DNA from: Akkermansiaceae bacterium
GTDB lineage: Bacteria > Verrucomicrobiota > Verrucomicrobiia > Verrucomicrobiales > Akkermansiaceae
Length of the DNA: 32,196 nt
Reading direction: 5' to 3'
NCBI GenBank assembly: GCA_015061985.1
Contig: SUVN01000025.1
Span: 1-32,196 of the forward strand
Shown: positions 1 through 7,934 of the stretch, one piece after another
Position numbering within the stretch: position 1 is the stretch's first letter
Layout of the letters: each line of letters begins with the position of its first letter
Notes under the pieces: generated by a model
Database searches by the model: none
The model's input: the letters and a program-made list of their open reading frames with translations, nothing else
Told to the model about the DNA's origin: nothing
Translations under genes and position numbers: made by a program

Positions 1-203
1 GATATTAGATGCCGAAGCACGCAGGAACAACGGGCACAGCACGCGCGAACGCCGCGCTTACCGGTGGCATCAAAAATCCGATTCGGACACGGGGGGGTTA
101 GCCAATCCGCATCGGATGGGTTCTGCAACAGGGCTTCATCAGCCAGTTGCATTTTACCCGGGTTGATTATTTTTACAGGCTCATTTGTAATGTTGTTACT
201 CAT
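1..203 (-). CDS. hypothetical protein, partial (3' end outside window)
   Basis: An open frame on the minus strand begins with ATG at 203 and runs off the left edge with no stop, giving 67 residues (MSNNITNEPVKIINPG...). It is hydrophilic at first, then carries a cysteine-rich stretch (CCARCSC, about residues 55-61) following a PPCPNRIFDATGKRG segment, which might be the start of a metal site. I do not recognise the family. It follows the 66-residue membrane gene by 34 bases, the same spacing as elsewhere in the operon, so it is probably the last visible gene of that unit. No clear ribosome binding site precedes the ATG, as for most genes here. Confidence 0.5.
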   Translation of the reverse strand, partial: MSNNITNEPVKIINPGKMQLADEALLQNPSDADWLTPPCPNRIFDATGKRGVRACCARCSCVLRHLI

Positions 204-237
204 ATATGCGCCAAACTTTTACTGCTTTTCTGACATT

Positions 238-438
238 TTAAAGCTCATCTGTAAAGGGCCAGAAGATAAGATTGAACAAAACGGATACAACCATGCGAAC
301 CAGCTTTAGCCGCATTTGCGCTTTCAGCAATCTACCGATTTGTCCGGACGTTCTCCTTATACGGTCTGACCAAGGGGAGCTTTTCTTTTCCGTAAGAGCC
401 GATGCCGGCTCCTCTTCGTATCGATAATACTCTGACAT
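238..438 (-). CDS. small single-pass membrane protein, MSEYYRY N-terminus
   Basis: A 66-residue protein of unknown function. The N-terminal 20 residues are acidic and polar, followed by a basic stretch (residues about 25-47) and one hydrophobic segment near the C-terminus (about 47-62), which fits a tail-anchored or single-pass inner-membrane protein. Its first residues, MSEYYRYEEE, match the start of the next upstream gene (MSQFYRFDEDE), and both continue with a PA(S)AL segment, so the two probably share an N-terminal docking peptide. It lies 34 bases after the 125-residue membrane gene in the same operon. No homologue is recognised. Confidence 0.65.
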   Translation of the reverse strand: MSEYYRYEEEPASALTEKKSSPWSDRIRRTSGQIGRLLKAQMRLKLVRMVVSVLFNLIFWPFTDEL

Positions 439-472
439 ACAATATACTATTGCGGTCTCCTCCCGATCTTTA

Positions 473-850
473 TCAGTAAACCAAAAAGATAATCGTTATC
501 AGAAGCAACCACGTACACAGTGCTGCGCCAAAAAGTTGCATATACCAGGGGTCGTCATCTCGATTCTGAAAGAGAAGTCCCAGAACAACAAACAAACCGC
601 CTATGTACAAGCAACCTTCAAAGACAGACATCCCGGCAGCGGTGTCGTGCATATTCTCCGGAGTCAACATACCGGATGCACGAAAGCCGTAATAAGTCAG
701 CAGAGCTCCCAGCGCATACCAGACTTGGATTTTTTTCTTTTTCTTCTCAGTTGGTTTATCCGTGGGAGTTACGGGAGCTTTGTTCGGTTTCTCATCGCGC
801 AGCGCGGGAGTTTTATCTTCATCTTCATCGAATCTGTAGAATTGTGACAT
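473..850 (-). CDS. small three-helix membrane protein, MSQFYRF N-terminus
   Basis: A 125-residue protein of unknown function. The N-terminal 40 residues are charged and proline-rich and end in a lysine run (about 36-40). Hydrophobic segments follow at about 42-60, 73-95 and 105-124, the first being the weakest. The start MSQFYRFDEDEDKTPAL parallels the neighbouring 66-residue gene, and a similar SQFY string occurs near the C-terminus of the vWA protein at 4517-5272. It sits 17 bases after the zinc-ribbon/FHA gene. The charged N-terminus presumably lies in the cytoplasm, where it could contact the kinase/FHA components; that is inference from context only. Confidence 0.7.
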   Translation of the reverse strand: MSQFYRFDEDEDKTPALRDEKPNKAPVTPTDKPTEKKKKKIQVWYALGALLTYYGFRASGMLTPENMHDTAAGMSVFEGCLYIGGLFVVLGLLFQNRDDDPWYMQLFGAALCTWLLLITIIFLVY

Positions 851-867
851 AGTGGTTTAATGGGGGG

Positions 868-1320
868 TTATGAATGATAAATCAGCGTGACGGGCATTGC
901 CGTGCGCAGGGATTTGCGACCGCGCAGGGAGAGGCGGTCGCCGTGTTTCAGGGTAGTGGGCGCGGTAAGAGGCTGTTGATTCAGCAGCGTTTCATGTTTG
1001 CATCCCTCAATGGGGGAAATACGGCAGGTGTTGCCGCTCCAGCTGAGAACAAATTGCACCGCATCCGCATAACGTCCTTCTGCGGAGCACTGTAACAACA
1101 AGGGCCTGCCGATTTCTATCTGCCCGGCGCGTTTTCTCACCACCAGGGGCGAGTCCTTGTCGCCGATAAAGCGAATCTCCTGAGGGGTTGCCGGAGACGG
1201 AGGTAAATCGATTTTCTCCAGCCATTGGTCAACCGGGGCAGAATGCCCGCAGTCCGGGCACTTGGGGAAAGACCCGGTCATTTCTGAGCCGCAGCGCGGG
1301 CATATTCGGATTTTTTTCAT
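868..1320 (-). CDS. zinc-ribbon protein with C-terminal FHA-like domain
   Basis: A 150-residue soluble protein starting at MKKIRICPRCGS. Two CxxC knuckles (C7/C10 and C21/C24) form a short zinc ribbon. Residues about 55-148 form an FHA-like fold, recognisable from the EIGR near 69-72 and the LLNQQPL...LKHGDRLSLRG segment, which corresponds to the NG...L..GD.I.L end of FHA domains. The phosphothreonine-binding Ser and His of canonical FHA domains are replaced (DAVQF, about 86-90), as in the two other FHA-like domains of this operon. An upstream in-frame ATG at 1380 would lie inside the phosphatase gene; the start at 1320, eight bases after the phosphatase stop, is preferred. It may be an adaptor of the kinase/phosphatase pair. 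Confidence 0.75.
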   Translation of the reverse strand: MKKIRICPRCGSEMTGSFPKCPDCGHSAPVDQWLEKIDLPPSPATPQEIRFIGDKDSPLVVRKRAGQIEIGRPLLLQCSAEGRYADAVQFVLSWSGNTCRISPIEGCKHETLLNQQPLTAPTTLKHGDRLSLRGRKSLRTAMPVTLIYHS

Positions 1321-1328
1321 ATCATCAT

Positions 1329-3134
1329 TCAGCGGCTGAAGGGTAAACGATACAACAGCAGGGATTCCCCGTAACACCAACGGGCTACAACAGTCTCGCT
1401 ATCAACTGCCATTGACCTCTGCATGGCATTGATGGTCAATACTCCGCAATTTCTCTGCACAAAACGGGACGTAGAGGGATTCATCGCGGCGTCGTAGCTG
1501 TACAGGGAAAAGCCGCCGGGTTCATGGTCATGCCCGCGCAGTACAAAGGTGATGGCTCGCCCGGTCAGCTCCAGATGCAGACGGCGGTAGGAGTTCAGGT
1601 CCTCCGTTCCCAAATCGCAGCCATGTGAGGCACGATTGGGGATTTTGACCGGGGCTTTCTCCACCATGCGAACCCAGGTGAAATCCTCGCTCCAGGCAGC
1701 TCTGTACTCCTGCGGCAGAGCGTCCAGCAGCGGACGCCCGGCAGCAGAGGGGATGGGGCGGGCGTCTCGATAAAAGCTGCGCTGCAAATCCGTGTGCGGC
1801 ACTCCGCCATGGGTGAACAGGATAGTGGCTTCCGGGAAATCTGCCCGCAATCCGGTCAATTCCCCCATTACCGGGGCTGTACGGGCGAATTCAATGGCCG
1901 CAGAACCGATGATGTCTGCTTCTTCAGGTGGCATTTTGCCTAATGTTTCCACAAACTCAGCCGGTTTTACGCGTGAAGCAAATGCACCGCCAGCTTTGCG
2001 GTAAATACCGGAATCATGATTCCCCTGCAAACAGGTAACAACAAGATTGCTCTGCGAATGAGAATGCATGGTCAGGTATTGCAGCATGGTCAGCACGGCA
2101 ATATCTTCATCTCCCCGGTCAACATAATCCCCCAGGCAAATCAGGTGGTGCTGCACGTGGCGTTCATCATTCTGCATGCAGTGCCGGAGAAAGGCATAGA
2201 TCCGAATCAGGGATTCAATATCCCCGTGCAAGTCCCCCACAAACCAATAACAGACATCCGGCCGGGCTTCCAGCAGCAGTGACGAACCATCCGGCTTGTC
2301 TGCCGCCCACTCACAAAATGCTTTAGCCACAGCCAACTGCTGCCGGGGCTCCCGCACCATCCGCAGGAAAGCTGCCGTTTCAGCATTTTCAATCATCTGT
2401 TGCAAATCATCTGCGCCGGGTGCCGGAACGGAGAAGATATCCGCCGCTTCTTCATCCTGCCCGTGTTCCGGTACCAGGCAAATGTTCGGCACCGGGTGTT
2501 GCAGCATATCGGGCAAGGGCTGATTGCCGCCCCCTATCTGCGGTGATGGTACATTTTCCGCCGAAAGGGGAGCAGAGGACTCTTGCTCTACCTCTGTAGT
2601 TGCAGTCTCAACTTCTTCTTTTTCAGTGGATTCAGTGGGTAAATCCTCCTGCGAGGATTCCGCGCAGAGTACCCCGGCGAGCGATTTCACCAACTGCTGC
2701 AATTCCAACTGCGCTTGTTCTGATAAGCGGGAAGCATCATGCACCAACAGTTGCTCTAAGCGATGTCCGTATTTGCAGAACTGAGAATATATCAGCTTTT
2801 CTGTTTTTTCTCTCTTCTTCATCCCGTTTATGATTAAAATCAGCAGTGCCGATATCAGCAGAATACCGCCTACTCCTATTCCGCCCCACATCGGCAGCGA
2901 AAAATGAGGGATAACGGCAGACAGGAATGGCTCTTCTGCGGGGCTGGAGGAACATACCGCACTCTGCGGCTCCGGAGTCACCTGCAGAATTTCCTTCGGC
3001 AGCTCCCGCAAAGGCGGAATTTCCGACTTTCCCGAAGGAAAATTCACCAGAGACTGCGATTTCGCAGTCTCTGGTGAAGCACGAAACACGACCGTTATTT
3101 CGTCTCTCCAGTATGTTATATCCCAGTGCCACAT
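1329..3134 (-). CDS. membrane-anchored PPP-family Ser/Thr phosphatase
   Basis: A 601-residue protein with a C-terminal calcineurin-like PPP phosphatase domain (about 290-600). All metal and phosphate motifs are visible: GDLHG (300-304), GDYVDRG (335-341), GNHD (371-374), THGG (441-444) and RGHDH (533-537). Such enzymes use two metal ions to remove phosphate from Ser/Thr (sometimes Tyr). One transmembrane helix lies at about 83-103 and is followed by KKREK, so the catalytic part should be cytoplasmic; an acidic, low-complexity linker (about 155-250) joins them. It directly follows the kinase gene (19-base gap) and probably reverses its action. The first 81 codons are doubtful: they contain a perfect 17-bp hairpin (3043-3078), and translation could instead begin at the ATG at 2891 just before the helix. 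Confidence 0.85.
   Translation of the reverse strand: MWHWDITYWRDEITVVFRASPETAKSQSLVNFPSGKSEIPPLRELPKEILQVTPEPQSAVCSSSPAEEPFLSAVIPHFSLPMWGGIGVGGILLISALLILIINGMKKREKTEKLIYSQFCKYGHRLEQLLVHDASRLSEQAQLELQQLVKSLAGVLCAESSQEDLPTESTEKEEVETATTEVEQESSAPLSAENVPSPQIGGGNQPLPDMLQHPVPNICLVPEHGQDEEAADIFSVPAPGADDLQQMIENAETAAFLRMVREPRQQLAVAKAFCEWAADKPDGSSLLLEARPDVCYWFVGDLHGDIESLIRIYAFLRHCMQNDERHVQHHLICLGDYVDRGDEDIAVLTMLQYLTMHSHSQSNLVVTCLQGNHDSGIYRKAGGAFASRVKPAEFVETLGKMPPEEADIIGSAAIEFARTAPVMGELTGLRADFPEATILFTHGGVPHTDLQRSFYRDARPIPSAAGRPLLDALPQEYRAAWSEDFTWVRMVEKAPVKIPNRASHGCDLGTEDLNSYRRLHLELTGRAITFVLRGHDHEPGGFSLYSYDAAMNPSTSRFVQRNCGVLTINAMQRSMAVDSETVVARWCYGESLLLYRLPFSR
3043..3078 (-). repeat. perfect 17-bp inverted repeat, terminator-like hairpin
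   Basis: The arms TTCACCAGAGACTGCGA (3043-3059) and its exact reverse complement (3062-3078) are separated by two bases. Read on the minus strand the stem is followed directly by TTTTCC, and then by a second small hairpin TTTCC-TTCG-GGAAA (UUCG tetraloop, 3028-3041). This looks like an intrinsic terminator or attenuator between the kinase and phosphatase genes, although it lies within the open frame of the phosphatase. Confidence 0.7.
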
Positions 3135-3153
3135 ACTGAGTCTGAAGGCGGTA

Positions 3154-4497
3154 TCAAATCAGACTGACCGTCAGCTGCATAGCCTGTTTCCCGGAGCTTC
3201 TGCCCTGAAGGCAAAGCGTATCATTTTCGGATAAGCGCGTTGCTTCCGTCAGCTCCGTGCCATTCAGCATGGTCATATTTTTGGTTCCGACGCAGGGGAG
3301 GGCATACCAACCATCGGCTCGTTTCTCCACGCGGAATTGATCCCGTGCGGCAAAATTCGCCTCTGTTGTGGCAATCGGCAGTGATTTGCTGCCCAAATCC
3401 ATCCCAATCTTTGTACGGAACTCTCCGTTATTCCCCTTTAATACCAGGGTAGATGCCACGCGTGCGGGGCTTGCTTCCAGCTTCGGCTCAGGTGCCGTCT
3501 CAGGCACCTCTGCCGCAGGTATTTCCTCAACAGGCACCGGCACCTCAACTACAGGCGAATCTGCCGGCTCATCTGCCATATCCAGCAAGGCGGCATGCAG
3601 TTCGGCAACGGTCGGTCGGCTTTCTGCTACCGGACTGAGACAACGCTCTATCAATGCCGTAAACTGGGCAGCATGTTCTGCGGAGCCACCGAGCGTAGCG
3701 GACAGCATGCAGATGTCGCCGTAGCATCCGCCCTCAAGAACGGCTGCTTTATAGTTTTCCCTGTCATCCAGCTGGGCCGCAAAGGGGTGACAACCACAGA
3801 GAATTTCACACAGAATAATGCCGATGGTAAACACGTCTGAGGCGCAGACAGGAGTTTCTCCCCGCAAATGCTCCGGTGAGAAATAGCCGGGCGTACCGAC
3901 GTAGCCCTCCTTGTGTTCGCCCTGAACCCAGGGGGCTTCCACATCCTGCAGGATGGAGCGGTCCATGTCTATCATGCGCGGAATCAGGCCCATGGATGAC
4001 GTGGTCTCCAGCAGCTGCACGTTCTCCGGTTTCAAATCACAGTGTACTACACCGGCTTCATGTATCTTCTTCATGGCCACAAGGAAGATTTTGGCCACAT
4101 CCACCCGGATATTCCAATCATTGATACCGGAATCCAGCCATACTCTCAGGTCTTTCCCGGATTCGATGAAATCAAAGGCCTGGAACATGTATTCATGCGG
4201 ATTAAGCCCCGGGCGCGGATTTGCCGTAAACAGGTCACGGCAGAGAACGCAGTATTGGTGTGCTGAGGACTCTTCCAGGCGGCGGTTAATCTCGCTGACG
4301 TAGCGGAGGTAATCCCTGTACCAGGATACGGTGGGTGTCGGAGATTTGTAGTACTTCAGGAATACCTTGCGGTTTTCCTGATCCAAATTCTCCGCTTCGA
4401 GGGCCCACGCCATATTTCCCTCCGTGATGATGCGTTTTATCAGATAATTCCCCCGCTTCCCGGGAATAGTCGTTTCTGCTTTCGGTTGTATAGGCAT
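3154..4497 (-). CDS. Ser/Thr protein kinase with C-terminal FHA-like domain
   Basis: A 447-residue eukaryotic-type kinase. Visible motifs: the VAIK-type lysine (K48 in VFLKYY), HCDLKPEN (152-159, catalytic D154, K156, N159), DMD at 177-179 in place of DFG, GTPGYFSPEH (201-210, activation loop/APE), DVFTIG (221-226) and the late RPT arginine (304). The glycine-rich loop is degenerate (ITEGNMAW). A Pro/Glu/Val-rich linker (about 310-345) leads to an FHA-like domain (about 349-447) related to those in the genes at 868 and 7935, lacking the canonical Ser/His. No transmembrane helix is seen, so it is cytoplasmic. ATG at 4497 was chosen because the longer frame would overlap the vWA gene by 240 bases. 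It lies between a vWA gene and a phosphatase gene. Confidence 0.85.
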   Translation of the reverse strand: MPIQPKAETTIPGKRGNYLIKRIITEGNMAWALEAENLDQENRKVFLKYYKSPTPTVSWYRDYLRYVSEINRRLEESSAHQYCVLCRDLFTANPRPGLNPHEYMFQAFDFIESGKDLRVWLDSGINDWNIRVDVAKIFLVAMKKIHEAGVVHCDLKPENVQLLETTSSMGLIPRMIDMDRSILQDVEAPWVQGEHKEGYVGTPGYFSPEHLRGETPVCASDVFTIGIILCEILCGCHPFAAQLDDRENYKAAVLEGGCYGDICMLSATLGGSAEHAAQFTALIERCLSPVAESRPTVAELHAALLDMADEPADSPVVEVPVPVEEIPAAEVPETAPEPKLEASPARVASTLVLKGNNGEFRTKIGMDLGSKSLPIATTEANFAARDQFRVEKRADGWYALPCVGTKNMTMLNGTELTEATRLSENDTLCLQGRSSGKQAMQLTVSLI

Positions 4498-4516
4498 AGT
4501 GTGTGAATGTGATAGG

Positions 4517-5272
4517 TTACTTATCGCTCCCCAGGTCGTTTCGCTGAGTCGGCACCCATTCGCTCTGTCCGAACAGCGGGAGCACCCCCTCTGCGCCACC
4601 ACCGTAGAACTGTGACACGGATACGGACTTGCCGATGGATTCCAGAATGTCGCTGAAATCAAGCTTCTCCAACCCGTCTCCGACCGATTCCAGGTCTTTG
4701 TACACGCAGCGATCCACCGCTGCAAGCTCATAGAAGGCGGCACTCTCCGGCGCGGCAATGAACAGGGTCACCTTTTTCTTCATTATCTTTTCTATCAGTT
4801 TCGGGATAACCGGCAGCTGCATATCCACCAGCACCCCCGTTTCCACAGGTTCGTCGGACAGCAGGATGACGACCCGGTGGCACTCTTCTGATGGACGCCA
4901 GGGAAAGTCCAGTGCTATATCCAACGCCATCAGGTGGCACTCTTCTCCATTCGGGCTGACTGATGCCAGCGATTGCCGGAATTGTTCCAAATCTCTGGTG
5001 AAGAAATCTGACGGGGTCGGCTCGGTATACAATCCCCGGATAACGCCGACCGAACCGGGTATCCCCGTGGTATGATACCGGCTCACCCCCTCCGAAGAAT
5101 CCTGAAAGGTCAGGAAATCAAATCTGACATCCCAATAACTCTGCCCCTGCTGACCGCTTCTCAAGCCCTCCAGCAAGCGACCCACGTTTTCACAAACACC
5201 CCGCAGACAGGGTTCCATGGACCCCGAGGCATCTATGCAAAACACGATATCTGCACAACATTTTCCGGCCAT
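4517..5272 (-). CDS. vWA (von Willebrand factor A) domain protein 1
   Basis: A 251-residue soluble vWA protein. The MIDAS motif DASGS is at 14-18, preceded by the hydrophobic strand ADIVFCI; FLTFQD near 53-58 and VILLSDEP near 134-141 are the expected later strands. The domain binds a divalent metal and usually a protein partner. The C-terminal tail carries SVSQFYGGGAEG and LPLFGQSEW, of which SQFY resembles the first residues of the small membrane protein at 473-850. It stands 19 bases before the kinase gene. The vWA-kinase-phosphatase order recalls TerY-P triads, in which the vWA protein is thought to act as the partner of the kinase/phosphatase pair. Confidence 0.85.
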   Translation of the reverse strand: MAGKCCADIVFCIDASGSMEPCLRGVCENVGRLLEGLRSGQQGQSYWDVRFDFLTFQDSSEGVSRYHTTGIPGSVGVIRGLYTEPTPSDFFTRDLEQFRQSLASVSPNGEECHLMALDIALDFPWRPSEECHRVVILLSDEPVETGVLVDMQLPVIPKLIEKIMKKKVTLFIAAPESAAFYELAAVDRCVYKDLESVGDGLEKLDFSDILESIGKSVSVSQFYGGGAEGVLPLFGQSEWVPTQRNDLGSDK

Positions 5273-5293
5273 TGCTTTTTCTGTATGTTCGGG

Positions 5294-5824
5294 TTAGGAA
5301 TTTTCAAGAGCTTCTGCTTGCTGTATCGCACGCAAAAAGGGTTGCGCCATTTGTTCTATTTTTTTTGCTCTTTCTCCCCAATCGGGATGTTCTTCATTTA
5401 ACAATTCGAATTCTACAAACCAATCGGAATCCTGTCCTTTCTCGGCAAGACGCTCCATGACTGCCAGTGCCCTTTTTTGAATAGAGGCGAGTTCCTTTTT
5501 CGTTAATAATTCATATCCGGCAGAATCTAACAACGGCACCAATTCTTCCTGCCGCGTCATAATTCGTTCAATCGTCTCTGCCGTTTCGTCAAAATTAGCT
5601 TCATTCAGCTCACACAATGCTTCCTGCATGGCAATGCCAAGATTCATCCATTCCAGCACGACTGCGCGTTTCTGAATTAATTGTTCACCGGCTTGTTGAA
5701 TTTTATTTGAATTGGCTATTATTTTTGCGTTTAAGTCCGTCGCATCTAATTGAAGCTCGGCATTTACAGTCAGCACCATAACAGGGGCTGCCAGTATTGT
5801 CATATATGCGTGATGGTTCATCAT
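5294..5824 (-). CDS. exported small alpha-helical protein, paralogue 1 (LNExN...ETAE family)
   Basis: A 176-residue protein with a likely signal peptide (about 1-22, ending in VNA) and a mostly helical, acidic mature part. It carries CELNEANFDETAETIERIM (about 70-88), which aligns with the same segment in the next two upstream genes; the consensus is LNE-x-N-x-x-ETAE. The C-terminal part also aligns around the ENPG/EHPDW region. The function is unknown. It is the longest of the three tandem copies and lacks the lipobox cysteine of the 144-residue copy. Its place between two vWA genes suggests an extracytoplasmic partner of the signalling genes, but that is inferred only from position. Confidence 0.7.
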   Translation of the reverse strand: MMNHHAYMTILAAPVMVLTVNAELQLDATDLNAKIIANSNKIQQAGEQLIQKRAVVLEWMNLGIAMQEALCELNEANFDETAETIERIMTRQEELVPLLDSAGYELLTKKELASIQKRALAVMERLAEKGQDSDWFVEFELLNEEHPDWGERAKKIEQMAQPFLRAIQQAEALENS

Positions 5825-5848
5825 TGCTTCTTCTGAAATTTTTAATAA

Positions 5849-6283
5849 TCAGAAATCAGTTATTTTAATTTTTTGGGATACCATTTCGTCAAATTGAACA
5901 CTTTTCTCTTTCAATCCGGGGTTCTCTGAAAACAATCTGTCGATGAGTACTTTCATCCCGGGGTTTTCCAGTGTTGAACACAAACGCTCAGTATGTTGAA
6001 CGATACTGTCCACCACTATATCGCGTTCCCATTTCGGTAAATACTTCACTGACGAAAAATCAAATTCCGGAAAGAAATTATTCAACCGAGTCAATAAAGA
6101 ATCCAATTTCTCCGCAGTTTCTTTAACATTGTTTTCATTGAGAGAATACCATGTTTTACAATACTCTACGTAAAGCATGTGACACTCGCGGGCCTGCTCC
6201 CGCTTTCTTTCTCCGCAGGCGGGAATAGTCAGCACCATGGCAGGCACTGCCAGCAATCCTATACATGTGCGAAAGTTCATCAT
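5849..6283 (-). CDS. predicted lipoprotein, paralogue 2 (LNExN...ETAE family)
   Basis: A 144-residue protein starting MMNFRTCIGLLAVPAMVLTIPACGE. The lipobox-like IPAC places the lipidated cysteine at residue 23, so it is probably a lipoprotein. The mature part is helical and includes YSLNENNVKETAEKLDSLL (about 46-64), which matches its two neighbours. The signal peptide itself also resembles that of the 176-residue copy (AAPVMVLT versus AVPAMVLT), showing gene duplication. Gaps to its neighbours are 17 and 24 bases. No known family is recognised. Confidence 0.7.
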   Translation of the reverse strand: MMNFRTCIGLLAVPAMVLTIPACGERKREQARECHMLYVEYCKTWYSLNENNVKETAEKLDSLLTRLNNFFPEFDFSSVKYLPKWERDIVVDSIVQHTERLCSTLENPGMKVLIDRLFSENPGLKEKSVQFDEMVSQKIKITDF

Positions 6284-6300
6284 TGTTTATTTTAAATCTT

Positions 6301-6732
6301 CTATTTCTGATCTATCTTCTCAGTCATCATTCGCCCCATCTTTAAAACTTTTTCATGTGTCCCGGGATATTCTGAATACAATCTCTCGAATAATTCGGGT
6401 TTACGATAAAGTGCCATCTTACGCATTTGGTTACGCACACGAATCGTTTCCCAGAACTGCTCCCGCTCACAATCAAGCAAACGTTTCAGCATTGAAATGT
6501 TAAACGCCGAGCAGCAAGCCTCAACACGGGGCAATAGAGAAGCCAATTTTTCAGCCGTTTCTTTAATATTGCTTTCATTCAGAGAACACTCTATTCGACA
6601 AATTTCTTCGAAAAGAAACAAATACTCACGGGTTTTTTCACGGGCTGCTTTCTCACGCCTCCGGCGAATAACCAGTACTATGGCCACCACTACTGCCAAT
6701 ACACACCAACGAATAACTTTCCATTCTTCCAT
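6301..6732 (-). CDS. membrane-anchored small protein, paralogue 3 (LNExN...ETAE family)
   Basis: A 143-residue protein with one N-terminal hydrophobic helix (about 6-22) followed by RRRREKAAREK, giving an N-out/C-in anchor, so unlike its two paralogues the body may face the cytoplasm. CSLNESNIKETAEKLASLL (about 48-66) and the later SEYPGTHEKVLKMGRM align with the two genes downstream. The ATG at 6732 is preferred; an in-frame ATG at 6771 would overlap the preceding vWA gene by 20 bases. Function unknown. Confidence 0.65.
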   Translation of the reverse strand: MEEWKVIRWCVLAVVVAIVLVIRRRREKAAREKTREYLFLFEEICRIECSLNESNIKETAEKLASLLPRVEACCSAFNISMLKRLLDCEREQFWETIRVRNQMRKMALYRKPELFERLYSEYPGTHEKVLKMGRMMTEKIDQK

Positions 6733-6751
6733 AGCTGTTAAAATCGCGAGG

Positions 6752-7519
6752 TTATAATTCATCTGCCTCACCGGCAGCCGTTTGAGTGATGGTTTTGGCG
6801 AGCGCTTTCAGCGTCTCTGTGAAATTATTCATGTCGGAGGTATAGTCACGCAGGGCATTGACGGCGGCTTTCGGGTCATTCAGAATGGCTTCCGGGTCAC
6901 CTATGTCGTGCCAGACACATTTATCCGCAGCGGAAAGTTCACCATAGCAAGCCATGGCCGGGGCAAAGAGGTGCAGAGCCACGCGCTCCTGCTGCAGTAA
7001 CTGGATAATGCTTTGAACATCTCCGCCGCCGCCACCGCTCAGCTCAGTCAGAACCGGGTGGAATGATGCATCTGTAAAGACAACGATGCAGCGCACGGCA
7101 TCGCTTGCGTAACGCCATTTTCCGGCATCCGGCTCAGCACCTTTAGCGGTTTTGCCCCGGCTCATGATGACATAGAGAGCATCCAGCAGAGATTCCGGTT
7201 CATCGCCGCCGCCCTCTGCTTTCATGGCTGCCAGCTGGTTTTTGAGCTGCTCGGCATCGCGAACAAAGGGATTCATGACCATGTGCTCACGCCCCCACTG
7301 GGGCTCATACACAAAATCACGATAGCCGCAGATGCAGGCTCGCCAATCTTTCAGCAGCGTCCCGCCGTTGGCATCTGTCCCGGTCAGGGTGTTTACAAAT
7401 GCGGAGATGTTATCGTGCAGCGCATTCATGCAGGGCTGCATGGAGCCGGTAATATCCACCAGAATGCAGATGTCTGCTATTCCTTTCTGCTTGGGTGTTT
7501 TGTCAGGTGTCTCGCTCAT
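6752..7519 (-). CDS. vWA domain protein 2
   Basis: A 255-residue vWA protein distinct from the one at 4517-5272. The MIDAS motif DITGS is at 22-26 after ADICILV; GGGDEPESLLDAL (about 103-115) carries the second MIDAS region and VVFTDASF (about 146-153) the third. A glycine run interrupts the domain at about 161-165. There is no signal peptide or transmembrane helix, so it is cytoplasmic. The two vWA proteins share the layout ADI...C..D.(S/T)GSM.PC and a similar late AAPES/APAMACYGELSAADKCVW region (AAFYELAAVDRCVY in the other), so they are paralogues. Two vWA subunits beside one kinase/phosphatase pair is unusual for a TerY-P-like arrangement. Confidence 0.85.
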   Translation of the reverse strand: MSETPDKTPKQKGIADICILVDITGSMQPCMNALHDNISAFVNTLTGTDANGGTLLKDWRACICGYRDFVYEPQWGREHMVMNPFVRDAEQLKNQLAAMKAEGGGDEPESLLDALYVIMSRGKTAKGAEPDAGKWRYASDAVRCIVVFTDASFHPVLTELSGGGGGDVQSIIQLLQQERVALHLFAPAMACYGELSAADKCVWHDIGDPEAILNDPKAAVNALRDYTSDMNNFTETLKALAKTITQTAAGEADEL

Positions 7520-7550
7520 GTCTGTTTTATTGTTAGCGTTTGCTACAGTT

Positions 7551-7904
7551 TCACCGTTTACCTACCAGGAGGCATATAATATTGTAAATCAAAATAAAGG
7601 GAAGGGCGACCGTGCCGGCAACCACCATAACAGCGGTGGCTATGATGGCCACGCCGAATCCAAACAGGGCTCCCAGTATACCCAAGGTGGCAGCCCATGC
7701 CCAAAGCAAGGAAAAACGCGCCGCAAATTCTCGGTTATCTTTCAGCACCGACAGCGTCATCAGTACCCAGACAACCAATCCACCCAGCATCATCGGCACA
7801 CAGCTTTCATCGCCGCTAGGTGCAGCAAGAGCCCCGCTACACATGCAGAATAGTGCCGCAAGTGCGATGATACAACGGATTATTCTCCAGATTCGTGTTC
7901 CCAT
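7551..7904 (-). CDS. small multi-pass membrane protein
   Basis: A 117-residue hydrophobic protein with an N-terminal helix that may be a signal peptide (about 8-27, ending ALAA) and three further segments at about 37-54, 66-85 and 86-112. The function is unknown and no family is recognised. It lies 30 bases after the membrane/FHA-like gene and 31 bases before vWA protein 2, so it belongs to the same operon. It could form part of a membrane complex with the five-helix FHA-like protein. Confidence 0.65.
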   Translation of the reverse strand: MGTRIWRIIRCIIALAALFCMCSGALAAPSGDESCVPMMLGGLVVWVLMTLSVLKDNREFAARFSLLWAWAATLGILGALFGFGVAIIATAVMVVAGTVALPFILIYNIICLLVGKR

Positions 7905-7934
7905 GTTCGTCTATTGTTAATCGTGTTTTTTACT

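Noticed and set aside
3154..4758. Kinase start at 4758
   Set aside because: The first 87 codons overlap the vWA gene in another frame and have no kinase similarity; ATG 4497 follows the vWA stop.
5401..5416. ATTCGAATTC near 5404 as another copy of the recombinase-linked motif
   Set aside because: It lies inside a coding region, lacks the N-spaced palindrome and the preceding TTGAC, and is probably chance.
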